Source: Anodontia alba
Lineage: Eukaryota; Mollusca; Bivalvia; Lucinida; Lucinidae
Direction: 5' to 3'
Assembly: GCA_964016985.1 (NCBI GenBank)
Contig: OZ024825.1
Location: forward strand, 38,005,557-38,069,556
DNA length: 64,000 nucleotides
Shown here: positions 11,767-27,300 of the stretch, in pieces
Position numbering within the stretch: position 1 is the stretch's first letter
Layout: each line of letters starts with the position of its first letter
Made by a program: the position numbers and the translations under genes
The notes under the pieces: model-generated
Seen by the model: only the letters and a program-made list of their open reading frames with translations
Databases searched by the model: none
Told to the model about the DNA's origin: nothing

Positions 11767-14700
11767 GTGTACTCACCATCTTCCTCGTACTGCTGAAAGT
11801 AATGAACAATCTTGAGTATAAAGACCAGCCTTCTCTTCCACATCCAGTATGGTATAAAAGCCAGAACTCCCAGAACCACCGTCACTATACCGACACATAT
11901 ACCGACAACGTACCAGTGGAATACGACAGGCTCCTCCTCTGAAAACACAAAGAGGAGTTAGAATGATTAAATGGGATGGATCAGCCAGTGAATCAATCAT
12001 GATGATAGTTTTTCGCTGTTTTTTTTTTTTTTTTTTTTTTTTCAGTTCGACTGCTTTTTCTTTAAGGCGCTGTGCAATCTGATTTAAGCCAGCATGCATG
12101 AAGAATATACATTTAACAGTCAGGGGCGGGTCCAGGATGGTGTGTGAAGGGATTTGATTTGGTCAAATTACCCTTCTTACTCTATGTAAGCAAACAGTGT
12201 AGACCCAAATCAGACGCGGCGTCTAATCAGGGCCTACACTGTTTGCCTCCTATTTAATAATAAGGCACATGATAAATACTAAAATTTACATGTTGAAAAG
12301 AAGTATAAGGTAAAGAGTTAATAAAATTTTGAGTCAAAGAGAGCTCAGTCAAGATGGGGTTCGACAGAACCCCGCGAATCATCCTCTGAATCCGCCCCTG
12401 ACAGTGTTAACCTGGTAGAAATTAGATTCATCCAATTTAGGGGTGACCACTCTGTCTTGAAGGTTCTTCTCACCCATTTAACCCTTCTCATGCTGAATAA
12501 ATTAAGATGCCACACCCACTTCTAATTTCCAGCCAATTAGATCAATTGATCCAGGTTGTTGATATATATTCACATATTGAATGACAAACAGTGCAGATCC
12601 AGGTCAGTTGGCTGTTGCTCAGACAGGGCATGTCGGCATGTCGTTTTATTAGCATGAGAAGGGTTAAAAGCGGGGCTAACCTTAAAGAAAATAATTGCAA
12701 AGGCACGATAGCTGAACGGAAGCTGCAAAAGTTGACTCCCTTATAAAACACCGTAATAACCCTAAATTTAGGGACAGACAAGCCTGAGCAAACAGTGTAG
12801 ACCCAGATCAAACGCCGCAGATCGCGGCGTCTGATCAGAGTCTACACTGTTTGTCCCTCATCCAGCACTATTTTAGACACATCAACACGTAGTAAAATAG
12901 ACTACTTTTTTCAATTTTTACGACAGGTATGGTATTAAGGGTCCCAATATCTGACGGAAAATTTAGCAAGTGTATCCAATATCTTAAAGATGCAAGGATT
13001 TAGCTGATATAAGAAATGTCCAAAATTAACCCTCATTTCTACCTTATCTCCTTGGACAGGTTTATTTTCCATATAGAGAGTGTCTGGTTAGTTTTTGCTT
13101 GGACCTACACTGGACAAGTAACTACGGTTATTGGAAATATGTTGTCGTGGTTGAGTTTTCATAATTTTGTATGATGAAGTTTAAATGTTCATATTTCAAT
13201 TATTTCTCCAAATATCTGAGATTTGTTTTCAAAAAGCAACAGCTCAATATATTATCTTTAAGACTGCAGCATTATATTAAAGGAAAATAAACCGTTTTAT
13301 AACATCAACAAGAAAGCTAAGTACCCATTTTAGCTATTTTCGACACTTTTAGGAGAAAATCATCAGAAATTCACCCAAAATGATGGTATAACTTCAGTTT
13401 TATTAATTGTGACTTAACATTTTTAACCAAACCTATCAAAAGGTATTATTAGGTCCGAGGTTTTTATTGTTACCATGTTTTATAGGAATTTCTGTACTAA
13501 ATGCAATCAGTGTTGGCCCTGATCAGACGCCACGTTCTGTGGCGTCTGATCTGGGTCTACACTGTTTGCAAATGTCCCTTTTATGGGACGCTGAGCATAA
13601 ATGGGTTAATGGAAGTAATGAATGCCCATAAAAAAAGATTCGTAATTTATTAATTACCTTCCGCTGGCAATAAGGATATATTTCGTATGACTGGAAAGAA
13701 AAATGACCCAATGTTATATACACAAAATAAGCGTTCACGATTGTGGTGTTTCCTTTTCGAGATACTGCTGCTATGTAAAGTAAATTTTTGGGAAATGGAT
13801 ACACTTTTAGGGGCTCCTTTCCGAAAAGGGGTCTGCTCTAAAAGGAAAGGATTTGTTGCCCTTAGGACTAGGTTGTTATTGCCACATCGAATTTTCTCGG
13901 CAATGAAGATCCACTCATTACTGACTGAAGGCTATGGGAAATTTCAAACTTTATACACTTTTAGTTTGAACAACATTTTATTCATATAATTTCACATACT
14001 GAAATAATGATTGTATATAATTTACAATTACTAGGCATTTAGCTCTTCTCTTGCTGAAGAAGCCAACTGATCTGGATCTGCACTGTTTGTCATTAAATAT
14101 GTGAATTTCTATCAAAACCCCGGATCAAGAATCTGATTGGCTGGAAATTAGAAGTGGGCGTGGCATCTTAATTTATTCAGAGTGACAAGGGTTAAGGGAA
14201 AGATTACACTTTCAGGAGAGGCAATAATCTATATCACTTCTGAGAAGGCAACTCTAGAAGGAAATGATTTGCTCCGCTGGGGAGCGAATTCTTTCCTTCT
14301 AGTTTAGTTAGACCCTTTTCAGAAAGGAATTGATATTGAGGCAAGAAAATTGGAAGTCACAAAAAATATCTCCCGTGTGAAAATTGTGTGTATCAAGTCC
14401 CGTTATAATACAATAGAGATTTGTAGGGAAATCATGACTTTTACAACTCCTTATTCCATTTATACAGTCTCGTAACATAAACTTCAAATAATTGTGGATT
14501 TTACTTTTTACTTCAGAGAGTCAGCTCAATGCATTGCAATTATCTCGAAGAAATATTGAGCATTATCGGTCAGATGATTTTTTTGTACGAATTTGTAGAG
14601 CACCGTGTTCATGGATCGGCCAAGCACACATAGTGGCGCTGTGTCATTAAGAGCCTCCCTGTCCACTTTAACACTTTCACCCCCGCATTTCTGAAGTGGA

Positions 14701-17700
14701 CTCTTCCGCAGCTCGGGAGCATTAACCACCAGGCTACCGTTCCCACTTTTTTTAAAGTAAACTTTAACATAAACATTTAGAATGCCAGTGACATAAAATG
14801 TTAATGATTATGTATCTAATTAAAATTATAACACCGTTATTATTATAGCTGTGTAACAGTTATAATATGTGAAAGATTTGACATCACAGATGATGAATTT
14901 CCGGTAAACTTGCATTGCCTGAAATGGCAATGTTTACCTTTACCACTCTCTGGGCAAATTCAGCAGACGATAAACTGACATTTTTTTTTTTTTTTCGGAA
15001 AATAGGCTTCAACATTTCATGCAAATAGTCTCCTAAAATGGAGACAATTTGCATGAAATATCAAGTTTTTGGGGGTTTTTTTTTCTGAAATGTTAACAAT
15101 GTTAATCTTTACCACTCTCTGAGCAAATTCAGCAGACGACAAATTGACAATGGTTTTCTTGATTTTAAAAGAAAATAGGCTTTGAAATTTCATGCATGTT
15201 GTCTCTAAAGACAATTTGCATGAAATGTCAAAGCCTATTCTCTGTGAAAATAAGAAATATATTTCAAAATGTCGTCTGCTGAATTTTTTTACCCGATTTG
15301 CTAAGCGTTAGCAGTCGACGTATCTTGGGACGAGAGAAATTTATGATGTTACACATTTGACAGAATTTTAGCACAACTATTCCATTAACTTTAAGTAAAA
15401 CAGAATCTTGGCCCATATGTTCAAGGCATCGTTACCTTTACGAAGCCGTAAACGTGATGTTGATTATGCAGGTACGAAACGTTTTCCTCATTGTTGTCCT
15501 TGACAAATAGGACAAACAGTGTAGCCCCAGACCTCACGCCACAGAATGTGGAACATGATCAAGGTCTACAATGTTTGCTATTTAGGGGTTGGATACTCTT
15601 TCAGAGGCGGCAACTGTCAAATTGTTTTGTCTACCTTCTGAAAAGGAGTTTACTTATAAGGAGAGAATCTGCTCCCAGGGCCCAGTTGTTCAAAGCATCG
15701 TTAGCTTAACGAGTTCGTTACTGGTCAAAATGTTAAGTGTTTTAGTAAGTACAATATTTAATTCACAGGTATTTTTGCAGAAAAAAATGTGTGTAGCTTT
15801 TGCAAATGCAAAAGCTACTCACATTTTTTTTTTCAGCAAAAAATATTAGCATATAAGCCGTATTTAATGATCAAAGTTTTAATGATAATTTAACTAACGA
15901 CATCGTTAGTTTTGAACAACTGGGCCCTGATTTTCAACGATGGAACAAATAAGTATATTTCTATATCGACTACTGAACAATCACAAAAACTGTTCATTTT
16001 AAGAGACTTTCAGTACCACATTTCATGTGTTAAGATTTCAGACCTTAAGTTACGGTGCACCTAACGTCTATGGAACGATTGTAAATCTGGGCCCTGGCCC
16101 CGAGGCTATAAAACGATTTTCATGCTCAACTCAGCTGAGCATGAACTTTTCTTTGCTAATTGTTGGCATTTGCATACTTATTAGCAGAGAAAAATTCATG
16201 CTCAGCTATGTTTGGCAAGAAAGAATGGCAATTATTAGTGATTTGAGATTAATTAACATAAAAAAAAAAAAAAAAAAAAAAACATTCTCAGCTGAGTTGA
16301 ACATGAAAAAAAGTTTTATAACCTCGGGGCCTGGACTTCATAATTGCTAGCTCATTTGTTACTGATAGGAGGTATTTGGTAGGCGGTAGTGCAGAAAGAA
16401 ACCCTGGGTAACAAATATCCCTTGTCATGCTGAATAAATTAAGATGCCGCGCCCATTTCTAATGGCCGGCCAATTAGATTACTTAATCCAGATTGTTGAT
16501 AAAAATTCACATACTGAACGGCAAACAGTACAGATCCAGATCAGTTGGTTTCTTCAAAAGCCAACTGATTTGGATATACACTGTTTTCAAAGGCAGTATA
16601 TATCCGGGTTCAGCAGGACAAGGGCTTAAGTTCTTACCTCTAAGATGAAATAAAATAATTCAAGAGAAAGTAAAATAAACCAAGAAGGACTGAAAATACT
16701 GTGGTAAATAGAAGAATACAAAATGATGTAGAGCGGATAGAAAGTCAGCCTAAGCAGGAAGAACACCACGAGACATTACAAAAACACGCCTATACAAATA
16801 TAGATAGAAAAGTTCACCTCCAAAAACTGAAAATTTTCAGATAAAAAAGCTGATATTTTTCATGTTTCTGCTCAGAACATAGATTGTGGGTACCCGTTAG
16901 AACCGCCTCCGCGAGACGGTTCTAATGAGTACTCACAATCTATGTTTTTGAGCAGAAATAAGTAAAATAATGTTTACCCCTTTAAACCCCAGTTTTACTA
17001 TATAAAAGTGGGGTTTAAGGGGGTCAAAATTGTATAGGTATGTTTTCGTGATGGTTTATCAGCTGGTATTAAAAGGTAAAACGAAAAGTCCAGGGAGTGC
17101 TACAATCACAAGCCGCAGCCAATCCCTGACACTATGAGGAAGCGGAAAGAGGCCCAAACCAACAGGCGCAAAACAAACAAATGCACGAAAAACCTGAAAC
17201 AAAAGCAACAGGGAAAGTCTACCATACTTCAAGACGGAGCAGGAAAAACCCCAGTGAAGAAAATTCCATTCTAGGTAGATGGAATGGTTACTTTCGGAGT
17301 TTTAACAATTACGATGGTGATGCAGAGCCTACACTACTAACAAGTTCAGACAAGGTTAATTGCCCAATCCTTTGCAAAGATTATGAAACAACTATCTAGG
17401 CACGGAAGAAAGAGGGAGTTGATAACGCAAAGAATACGACAAATATCAAGGCACTGAAGAAAGCGGAAGTTGATAACGCAAAGAATATGACAAATATCAA
17501 GGCACTGAAGAAAGCGGGAGTTGATAACGCAAAGAATATGACACAAATATCAAGGCACTGAAGAAAGCAGGAGTTGATAACAAAGTAGCAGAACTATGAA
17601 AGCTATGGTTCATATCAAGACCCCAGTGTGCAAAAAGATCTGGAAAACACAGAATGACCGATCAATGGTAATTCATTACGAAAACATACCAATTCAAATA

Positions 17701-20571
17701 AACTGACAATTTTACCAGTAAAAAATGAAAATTTTTCTAATTAAAAACTCCGATATTTTTTCATATTTCTGCTCAAAACATAGATTGGGGGTACTCGTTA
17801 GAACCACCTCTACGAGGCGGTTCTAACGTATACCTACAATCTATGTTTTTGAGCAGAAATAAGAAAAATAATATATACCCCTGTAAACCCCAGTATTATA
17901 TGATGTTTTCGTGATGCACTCCCAAAGAAAAGGAGCGTGTTACTGTGCTAGAACTAACGAACTATCAGTTTCATAAGCCATCCAAGAAAGGTAAAGTTGA
18001 ACAGGCAGAAAGCAATAATTGGTGAAAAAACAACAGTATTTCCGAACAAGAAGAAGTACTACTGAGCAAATACATCTATTCAATCTCAGTCTTCTAGTTG
18101 AGAAACATCTTAATCCATTTTAGATTGAATAAACTCCCCAACACAATATACTGGAAGAGTCGAATTTCAATTTTAGGTATGTCAGGTTATGTTAGATATA
18201 ATTGTAATGAAAAATGGCTAAACTATTTGCAAACAGTGGAGACCCTGATTAGACGCCGTATTCTATGGCCTCTGATCTGGATCTGCACTGTTTGCCAATT
18301 ACCCTTTTTTGGGTCTCCAGACTAAAGCTGGTGAAACACCAGAAATATCTGTATCATGTCCTCATAAATTTCAGAAAGTGGTATACATATTACAAGAGAC
18401 AATAACATTATTAACAAGTCAAAGTACTTTTATTCTCTCAAAGTCAAGTATAACATGACATCAGAGGAAATGGAAATACAAAGTTGCAGTTAGGACGGTT
18501 ACCGTAATTTCATATATATATAATAACTGTGGGGTTAGAACTAGGACACATTCTAAAAATTATTGCAATTCATTGCAGTGACCCAAATTACAGGTGGATG
18601 TAACTAATTAACGCAACAGCGATAACTCGTCAGTGGCTTCGTTTCTTGGTTATGGGCTATATATTTTAAAACATGTTTCATGTCTTGACTCCCTCAGCCT
18701 TAATTGCTACGGGTAAACAATCGTGTCCCGGGTACTTTGAGAGGACGAGAGCTGGCTGTAGGCTTTGTATGCATTTATTTGTTAATATAACGGGGAACCA
18801 GGCTATTAGTTTACAGTTGGGAACAAGTTTTCATATAAAACGTTAGACGGAATCGCAGCTGACCCACGTTGTCTCAAAGACAATAACTCAATTGACTTAA
18901 GTCAGGGGTAGCCGAGGGATTCACTTATATGCTTCATGTCTCGACTCTCTCGGACTTTAGATAATTACTTAGGGTAAACACTCTTTCCCCGTGTACTTCG
19001 GGAGGACGAGAGCCGGCTGTAGATATGTATCTGTACGTATTCGCTAAGCTCCTCGGAAAACATGCTAGATTTGATAGTGATTCTTGTTGTCCTCACTACT
19101 ATATATATGTTGTTGTAGGCTATAAGAAACTTTGTATTTGCTTGATGCTGAATAAAATATTATATTGTATTGTATTGTATTGTACTGTATTACTGCGAAG
19201 AGAATGATTGTTGGGACGCTTGTAGTATATAGTAGGTTTTCCCGTGAAATACCCTACGGTTTTGTTTTAAAAGTGTCATATCATCCATGTGTCTTTGATA
19301 TCACTCACCTATGCTTTCGTAATCAAAGACTTTAAAAGAGGATAATTTAGAAATTTTAAAGAGGTTCTCCGGGTCGATTTATAAATCTTAAGGATTTTCA
19401 CTTCACATCTACGAAAAAATGGTCCAAAGTGATTCATTCAATATAACAACTCTTTTTCGAAATCCTTCTGACAAAAATGTTCTGCTGTTCATTCGAAATC
19501 TCTTGGAAAATTGTTTTTATAAAGCGGTTTATCTTAAATGGAGTAATAGAATTGATTTTATCAATTCTACCTATTTATTGTGTGCGTGCGTGCGTGCGTG
19601 CGTGCGTGTGTGTGTGTGTGTACTTTTCTAAGGAAATAGTTTTAATTTTTCGCAACAACACCAAAAATATTCCTTTTATTACTAAAATAGCTTTCGACAG
19701 TAACATACGCCGATATCTTTTTTTTTATATGGCCGTAACCTGCGATTATTTACTAGGGTGTACAGAGCCCTTAACGGGCGAGCTTAAACTAAACTATAGT
19801 CCATTCTCTTCACTTCCCAGCTAGCATTATAAATCTATAGCGGGCCGTTATCGGCCCGTCAGGGTAGCTGACGGGCCGATAACGGCCCGCAATAGATTTA
19901 TAATGCTTACTTGGTTCACAGTTTTGATCTGCCTTCTCTTTTCATTCGTTCAACACTGGGACTTTACTAGATTACATGGCGGAAATAGAAGGTCTGGATT
20001 TGACGGTTGTCAGCCGGAATCATCAGTATTCACAGCAGCCATCTTTTCGTTTTATACGCCCCCACCTTGCGCACACAGAAAAACTGAACATGAACTTATG
20101 CCCCCAATATATAAAAAATGTTGTCTGCATATTTAAACCATTTGGATGCTTATAATGTTTTACAAATTATGTTAACCAAATATGGAAGCAAGAGTATTCG
20201 GTCGGTCATTCCAGACATTTAAGTACATTAAAATTTGTAATTATTTTTTTATCAATCCTCATCAAGTCAATTTATGCGATTTCCTCGTCTTAACATCAAT
20301 GCAAATTCTCATTACTCATACAATATATATTTGAATTTAACCTTTAGCACTCACTGGGCAAATTCAGCAAATAGCATTTTTTTTTCTTGTCCCCCACCCC
20401 ATGCAAAATAGGATTTGGCACTTCTAGCAAATGAGGAGACAATTTGCATGCAATGTCAACTTCCCGGATAATAATTCAAAGGACAAAATGAAAAGTTTTA
20501 CCTAGCATGCCAAGCGTTAGTGCCATGCACTCATTAAGTGAAATTAACATATGTCAAATGACTGATTCTTA

Positions 20572-20602
<31 letters not shown>

Positions 20603-23600
20603 CACCAAAAAAATAAGGGACTTCGTATCTAATCCAAATCGACTCCTTTAGTTTAGTTTGACATCATGTAAAAGCCATACTTGCTGGGTATAATAAAAGA
20701 AACATATTTTTAATACCCATGCATGACATTTAAATTCAGCATGCCAAAGACAAAAATTGTGTCATGTCATCAAGAGCCTCCCTGTCCACTTCATTACGAA
20801 AACACGCATATTCAAATATATTGAAAATTTCACCTCCAAAAACTGAAAATGTTCAGATAAAAAACTCTGATATTTTTCATATTTCTGCTTAAAAACATAG
20901 ATTGTGGATACTCGTTAGAACCGCCTCGGCGAGGCGGTTCAAACGATGGAGTATTCATTAGAACCATCTCGCAAAAATAAGAAAAATAATGTATACCATT
21001 TATTTTAATTTAACCTTTAGCACTCACTGGGCAAATTAAGCAAATAGTATTGTTTTTCTTTTCCCCCACCTCAAGCAAAATAGGATTTGGCACTTCTAGC
21101 AAATGAGGAGACAATTAGCATGCAATGTCAACTTCCCCGGACAATAATTCAAAGGACAAAATGAAAAGTTTTACGAGGATGAGTTAATAAGTAACCAGCC
21201 TATCCCATTCTGATGGACCGAGACGGTCACGATTTTCATGCTTTGTTTCAATATATGTTTTATACATGGGTACAAAATTGCACACGTATCGAGTCATTCT
21301 TTAATGAAATATTGAATGTCAAACATGGCTAGTGATGAAAGGCATGCTTTTCATCTAAAGTTGAGTACCGTGCTGTAATATGTTACTTGTATTTAAAAGG
21401 TAAAGCAGGCAAGGAAATACACGGCGAGCTAGCCGATGTTTATGGGTCTTCTGCACTATCTTATGCTCAGGTTAAATTCTGGGTAGGGGAATTCAAACGC
21501 GGTAGAACGTCTTTAGAAGATGAAGCCAGGTCTAGACGCCCACTGGATGCCACCGACGAAGAAATGTGTAAGAAAGTTCGGGATCTGGTATACTCTGAAA
21601 GGCGAATTCAGGTGGAAGAAATAGCGCAGGCATTAGGCATTTCACATGGTAGCGTTTCAACAATCTTATATGATCGTTTAGGTATGCGCAAGCTAACAGC
21701 CCATTGGGTCCCCAAATCCCTTAGCGATGAGCAAATGGCAACCAGAGCATCAATATGCATTGCCTTGTTGAAGCGTTTTAGGTCAAAAGATGATTTTCTT
21801 TTGCGTCTGGTGACTGTAGATGAGACTTGGGTCCATTATTATGAGCCAGAGAATAAAGCTCAGAGTCGTCAGTGGGTAGGGCCTGGGTCCCCGAGGCCAA
21901 AGAAGTTCAAGACGCAACCATCTGCTGGCAAGGTGATGGCCACAGTATTTTGGGACGCAAAAGGCGTTATTATGTTGGGCTTTTTACCCAAGAGAAGTAC
22001 AATAACTGGAGTTTACTATGCAAACTTGTTAGACCAGCTGAGAACCGCCATCCATGGAAAACGCCAAGGTAAACTCTCTAAAGGTGTTTTGCTGCAACAG
22101 GACAACGCGAGAGTCCACACGTGTAAAGTTGCAATGGATGCTGTAGAGCGGAACGGGTATGAATTAATACCACAACCTGCCTATTCGCCTGACCTAGCTC
22201 CTAGCGACTTCTTCCTATTCCCAAACTTGAAAAAGGATATCCGTGGACTTCATTTCCGGTCTGATGAAGAAGTCGTGACGGCAGTTGAAGAGTGGGTCAA
22301 TGGAAAGGACCCTGACTTTTTCAGTTCTGGGCTGATGGCACTTGAACACCGTTAGTCTAAGTGCATCACACTAGAGGGCAATTACATCGACAAAGAAGAG
22401 ATGGATCTCAACCGGAAATAAGTTAGGCTGGTTTACTTATTGACTCACCCTCGTACCTAGCATGCCAAGCGTCAGTGTCATGCACTCATTAAGTGAAATT
22501 AACATATGTCGAATGATTGATTCTTATTTCTCTTTTTTCACCCAAAAAATAAAGGACTTCGTATCTAATCCAAATCGACTCCTTTAAGTTAGTTTGAAAT
22601 CATCTAAAAGCCATACTTGCTAGGGAAAATAAAAAGAACATATTTTTAATACTCATGTATGACATTTAAATTCAGCATGCAAAAGACAAAAATGTCATAA
22701 AGAGCCTCCCTGTCCACTTCAAGTTAACACTTTCACCCCCGGATTTCTGAAGTGGACTCTTCTGCAGCCTGGAAGCATTAACCACCAGGCTACTAATCCC
22801 ACTTTTTTTTAAAGTCAACTTCAGCATTAACATTTAGAATGCCAGTGACATAAAATGCTAATGATTATGTATCTAATTATTTTTTTTTATTTTATGGGTG
22901 TGTAATAATCATAATTTGTGGAATATTTATGACATCACAGGTAATGAATTTACGGTAAGCTTGCATTGCCTAAAATGGCAATGTTAACCGTTACCACTCT
23001 CTGGGCAAATTCAGCAGACGACAAACTGACATTTCTTTTTCAGAAAATAGGCTTTAAAATTTCATGCAAATTGTCTCCTAAAGAGGATACAATTTGCATG
23101 AAATGCCAAATCCTATTTTTTGAAAGTTAACAGCGTTAATCTTTACCACCCTCTGGGCAAATTCAGCAGACGACAAATTGACAATAGTTTTCTTAATTTT
23201 AAAAGCAAATAAGCTCTGACATTCTATGCATTTTTGTCTCTAAAGACAAATGGCATGAAATGTCGAATCCTATTTTCTGGGAAAATAAGAAATTTATTTA
23301 AAAATGCCGTCTGCTAATTTTTTTTACCCAATATGCTAAGCGTTTATAGTCTCTGCATCATAAGACAAGAGAAACTAATGATGTTACAATTTTGACAGAA
23401 TTTTAGCACAACTATTCCATTAACCTTAAGAAAAACAGAATTGTTTAAATATCTTGGCCCATTTGTTCAAGGCATCGTTACCTTTACGAAGCCGTTAACG
23501 TGATGTTGAATGTGTAGGTACGAAACGTTTCATCTATTAACTCCTGGGCCCAGTTGTTCAAAGCTAACGATGTCGTTGGTTAACGTTTCGTTAAAATTTA

Positions 23601-24308
23601 CATCAAGTGACACGCAAATATGCTGAAATTTTTTGCTGAAAAAATGTGAGTAGCTTTTGCTACTCACATTTTTTCAGCAAAAAATATCAGAATATTGTAT
23701 ATTGAATCTGCTAAAACGGTTAACGAAATGACCCTAAACGAGCTCGTTAAGCTAACGACGCTTTGAACAACTGGGCCCTGGTGTCCTTGCCCCAGACGTC
23801 ATTTGCTCTCTTGGATAGTTCAGAGGTCCCTTGGAATGGTCCCCATTCAGGCTTGCGAATATATGAAATATATGTATGTTCTCCTCCGCCCCCATCCCCG
23901 TTTTTTTTTCAGCAAAGAATTCATGAACTGTCCAGTTTCTTTAAATGGGGTAACACAAATCAAAATACAGTCGAACTGAAGTGGCTCGAACATCTTTGGG
24001 ACCATGGAAATTTGTTCTCGACATGGATATTCCGAGCCATTGGGGGTTAATCATAGCGCCAGGTCAGAAACCAAATTAGAATAAGATGTCTATTCGATGA
24101 GGCGATTCTAATTAATATTCAACACACATTTTTATGGTAAAATAAGACGATTTCTCAAAAGTATCCCTAAATATTTGTTTTCTTGAGCTACTGGAAGAAT
24201 TTCCTAAAGGGACTCAAAAGCCGTCGGCGACGGTTTTTACTGTATACACCTAAATTCCACAAAAAAAGCGAGAAATTCTACTTACATCTTGTTGCAGTGT
24301 ACAAAACT

Positions 24309-24342
<34 letters not shown>

Positions 24343-27300
24343 TACTTATCTCATATGAAATGGAGTGCATAACAGGGCATTAAACTAATACCATATTGAT
24401 ATGAATACGCCTACAGTTTTATTATGTCATGTATAATTATGGATTGGGTGGGTTCTGGTTTTACTAGAACACGTCCATTCCAAAAGGTATGTCCCCCACC
24501 CCTACACCACTCCCAGATATTCTGACGCATAATTAACAAAATTATCCTAAAAATCCGCGAAAGGTATCATGATCCCAGCTAGGATTCTGCTTAAATCTAC
24601 ATCGGACCTATATCGGCCCAACAGGACCTCTGTCGGGCCGATAACGGTCCAGTATAGATTTAATCGGAATATTAGCTGGGCACTTCTATATGGCGCATCA
24701 AATACGTGCGAAATATTCAGATTCAGGTCATGCTACACTTCCTCACAGTCAGATCCTTTCATCTCTATCTAGCCCCTGTCCCATTCCACGGGTGAAAAGA
24801 AGGTCCAGGCGGTACACCACAGCCTCTTTATAATACTATTGTTGGGGTCCATAGCATAACCCGTGTTAGTTAAACAACCGTGTTATATCCAAACAAAAAT
24901 GTATAGATTATATTGAAAAATGACCATTTATGGTCATTTTTCAATATAATCTATACATTTTTGGGATCCATCTTTGAACCGTGTTATATCCAAAACCGTG
25001 TTATTACGAAACGTGTTATAAAGAGGCTGTAGTGTAATTTGATTAAGGGAAACTGATATACTTTCAAGACAGACAATTGTCAAAGTGGCTTCTGTCCCTT
25101 TCTGATAAGAGGTCTGTTGTATACGGGAAGAATTTGCTCCTACAGTCTGAGATCCGTTGGTTTGCTGTCGATTGCATTTGCCACAGGCAATCAAAACAAT
25201 CTGTCACAGTCGAACCACGGAAATTTGTTCAAGACATTGGTAGTTCCAACCCCCGAGGGTTAATCATAGCACCAGGTTAATAGGCAAATGAGGATGATTT
25301 GGGGATGTATTTTCGATCTTCTATAAAATAATAGTATGTTGAGTAAGCTCATTAGAATCGCCTCATGGAGTACATACAACATACGTTTTCATGATGAAAT
25401 AAGAAATAAATCCCAAAATTTTATCTGGGCCCAGTTGTTCAAAGCATCTTTAGCTTAACGAGCGCGTTAATGACAAACTCGTTAGCTGTTGTGAATAAGG
25501 TATTTTCAAATACATTGATATTTTTGCTGCAAAAATGTGAGTAGCTTTTGCAATGCAAAAGCTACTCACATTTTTTAGCAAAAACATCAATGTATTTGCC
25601 ATAGAAATTTTAACGTTACATTAGCTAACAACTTCGTTAAGTTTTGAACAACTGGCCCCTGTTTTCTCGAGTTATCAGAAGAATTTCCAAGGGACTCCAA
25701 AACGAGTTTGAATCAGCTACGGTAAACCAGCCATCAAGTGTTTGATTCATTGAAAATTTACTGTATGTCCAAAAACTTCAAAATGATATTGATACGTTCG
25801 GCGCATGGTCAAGAAAGTGGGGAATGAAGTGCCAGCAAATAAGTGCAATATGATGCAATAAATAAGGATGTGGATCAGACCCATACTGCATATGCCCTTA
25901 AAGGCACATTGTTGGAAAATGTCAGTATTTATTAAGTGCTTTGGAGGCAAAATCACAAGTGACTTAAGATAGAATACAAACATCGGTAACATTTGCACGC
26001 AGGTAAACAGAACCTTGGGTTTACTCCGCAGAAATAACTCATCGTTCCTCGCTGCGGTCAAAGAAACAGCACAGAAAGGGCTTGTTCAGTCTTGGGCCCT
26101 CATAGAGTAGTTCTTCAAGAAGAGATAGAAAAGGTCAAATAGGATTGCCAGGTTTGTGACCTCGAATTATAGTTACGAGACAAATTCTTAAATAACTGAA
26201 GTGAGAATCACTAGAGTAGCGTAAACAGAACACAAGACAAAATATTTAGAGGTAAACATCTAAGTACCGGCGCAAACTTTGTTCCTTTTTTCACATAGAG
26301 ATATGGGACAAGGGTATACTAAAGTTTAAGCCTTAAAGCGCCAATCACAACTCAAACAGACGACAAACTTCGATTTTTTTTTTTTTTTTTTTTTTTTTTC
26401 AAAAGAAAACAAGTCTTGAAATATCAAGACTTGTTTTCTCTGACCAATAAAAAATGAAAATTTTAGATTGTCGTCTGCTACAAATTTTGCTTGGCGCTTT
26501 AAGGGTTAATAAATTTTCAATGTAACAGGTAAGAAAGAACAACAATGTCATTAAGCTTTATGAAATTTCTTGACTGAAATGAAAATAAAATAGACATTAA
26601 TCTGTTTTATAACACAGTTTGTAATAAGATTATTTTATATTTGCCGGGATCGTCACAAACCGACGATCCCGACAAATATAAAAGTCCTTACTGAGCAAAT
26701 CGAACACGCTCCCATATGTAAAAATCCGGCGCGATTTGATTTCCGCGCCGGTCAGCTAGGTTAAGTGTCTTGTATAAGAATCAAAAGTAATACAGACATT
26801 TAATCTCAGTCCACACAGAATGATGGCAAGCCGCGTCCGCTTATTTTGGGAGAATACATACCTGCAAATCTGCCACAACCCATTTTTGCGAAACTGCTTC
26901 TTCGAAGAAAGCAAGAACGTAAAAGAATGATACCGGAGTTAATTTTGATATAACCTTACTTTCTGTTGTCTGAAAATACTATTTCCAAATGAAATTAAGC
27001 TGCCCTTAATTTGCTATAAAATGCTTCTGAGGACTTTGTAATAAATAATTATAGGAGAAAATATTGTCCAAGTACATAGAGGCTACGTAGCCAAGTTAAG
27101 TCAAAGGAGGTTAAATAGTTATCAATTAGATAGTGATTATAATGTTATTACATGAAAAGTCTTTTTGGTATATTTGTATTTTTATGATAAGAATGTATAT
27201 TTCTTTCACAATGAGTTGTCAGAACCTCCGCGAGTGCATAAATTATCATTGTCAAACTTAGAGTATCAGAACACTTATTCTAATTAATTTTACGGACAAA

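Larger units (their letters stand above)
8346..11776 (-). other. Intron 2 of the TIR receptor
   Basis: This 3431 bp intron holds, from low to high coordinate, a TA and TTTTA microsatellite, a mariner relic, a LINE reverse-transcriptase relic and a GA-rich duplicated segment. Confidence 0.8.
21002..22724. repeat. Tandem segment, right copy, interrupted by mariner
   Basis: Collinear with 20330-20791 once 21174-22453 is removed. Its right end runs into duplicated unit B. Confidence 0.85.

Noticed and set aside
11490..11942. 150-codon frame rich in R, E, D and T
   Set aside because: It translates GA/CAGA microsatellites and the antisense of exon 2.
14600..14730. SINE head with A-box-like TGGTGGTTAATGC
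   Set aside because: No convincing B box follows at the right distance; kept only as part of the duplicated unit.
23763..24050. 95-codon frame
   Set aside because: It starts at a MITE end and runs into a pogo-like MITE; no conserved motif.
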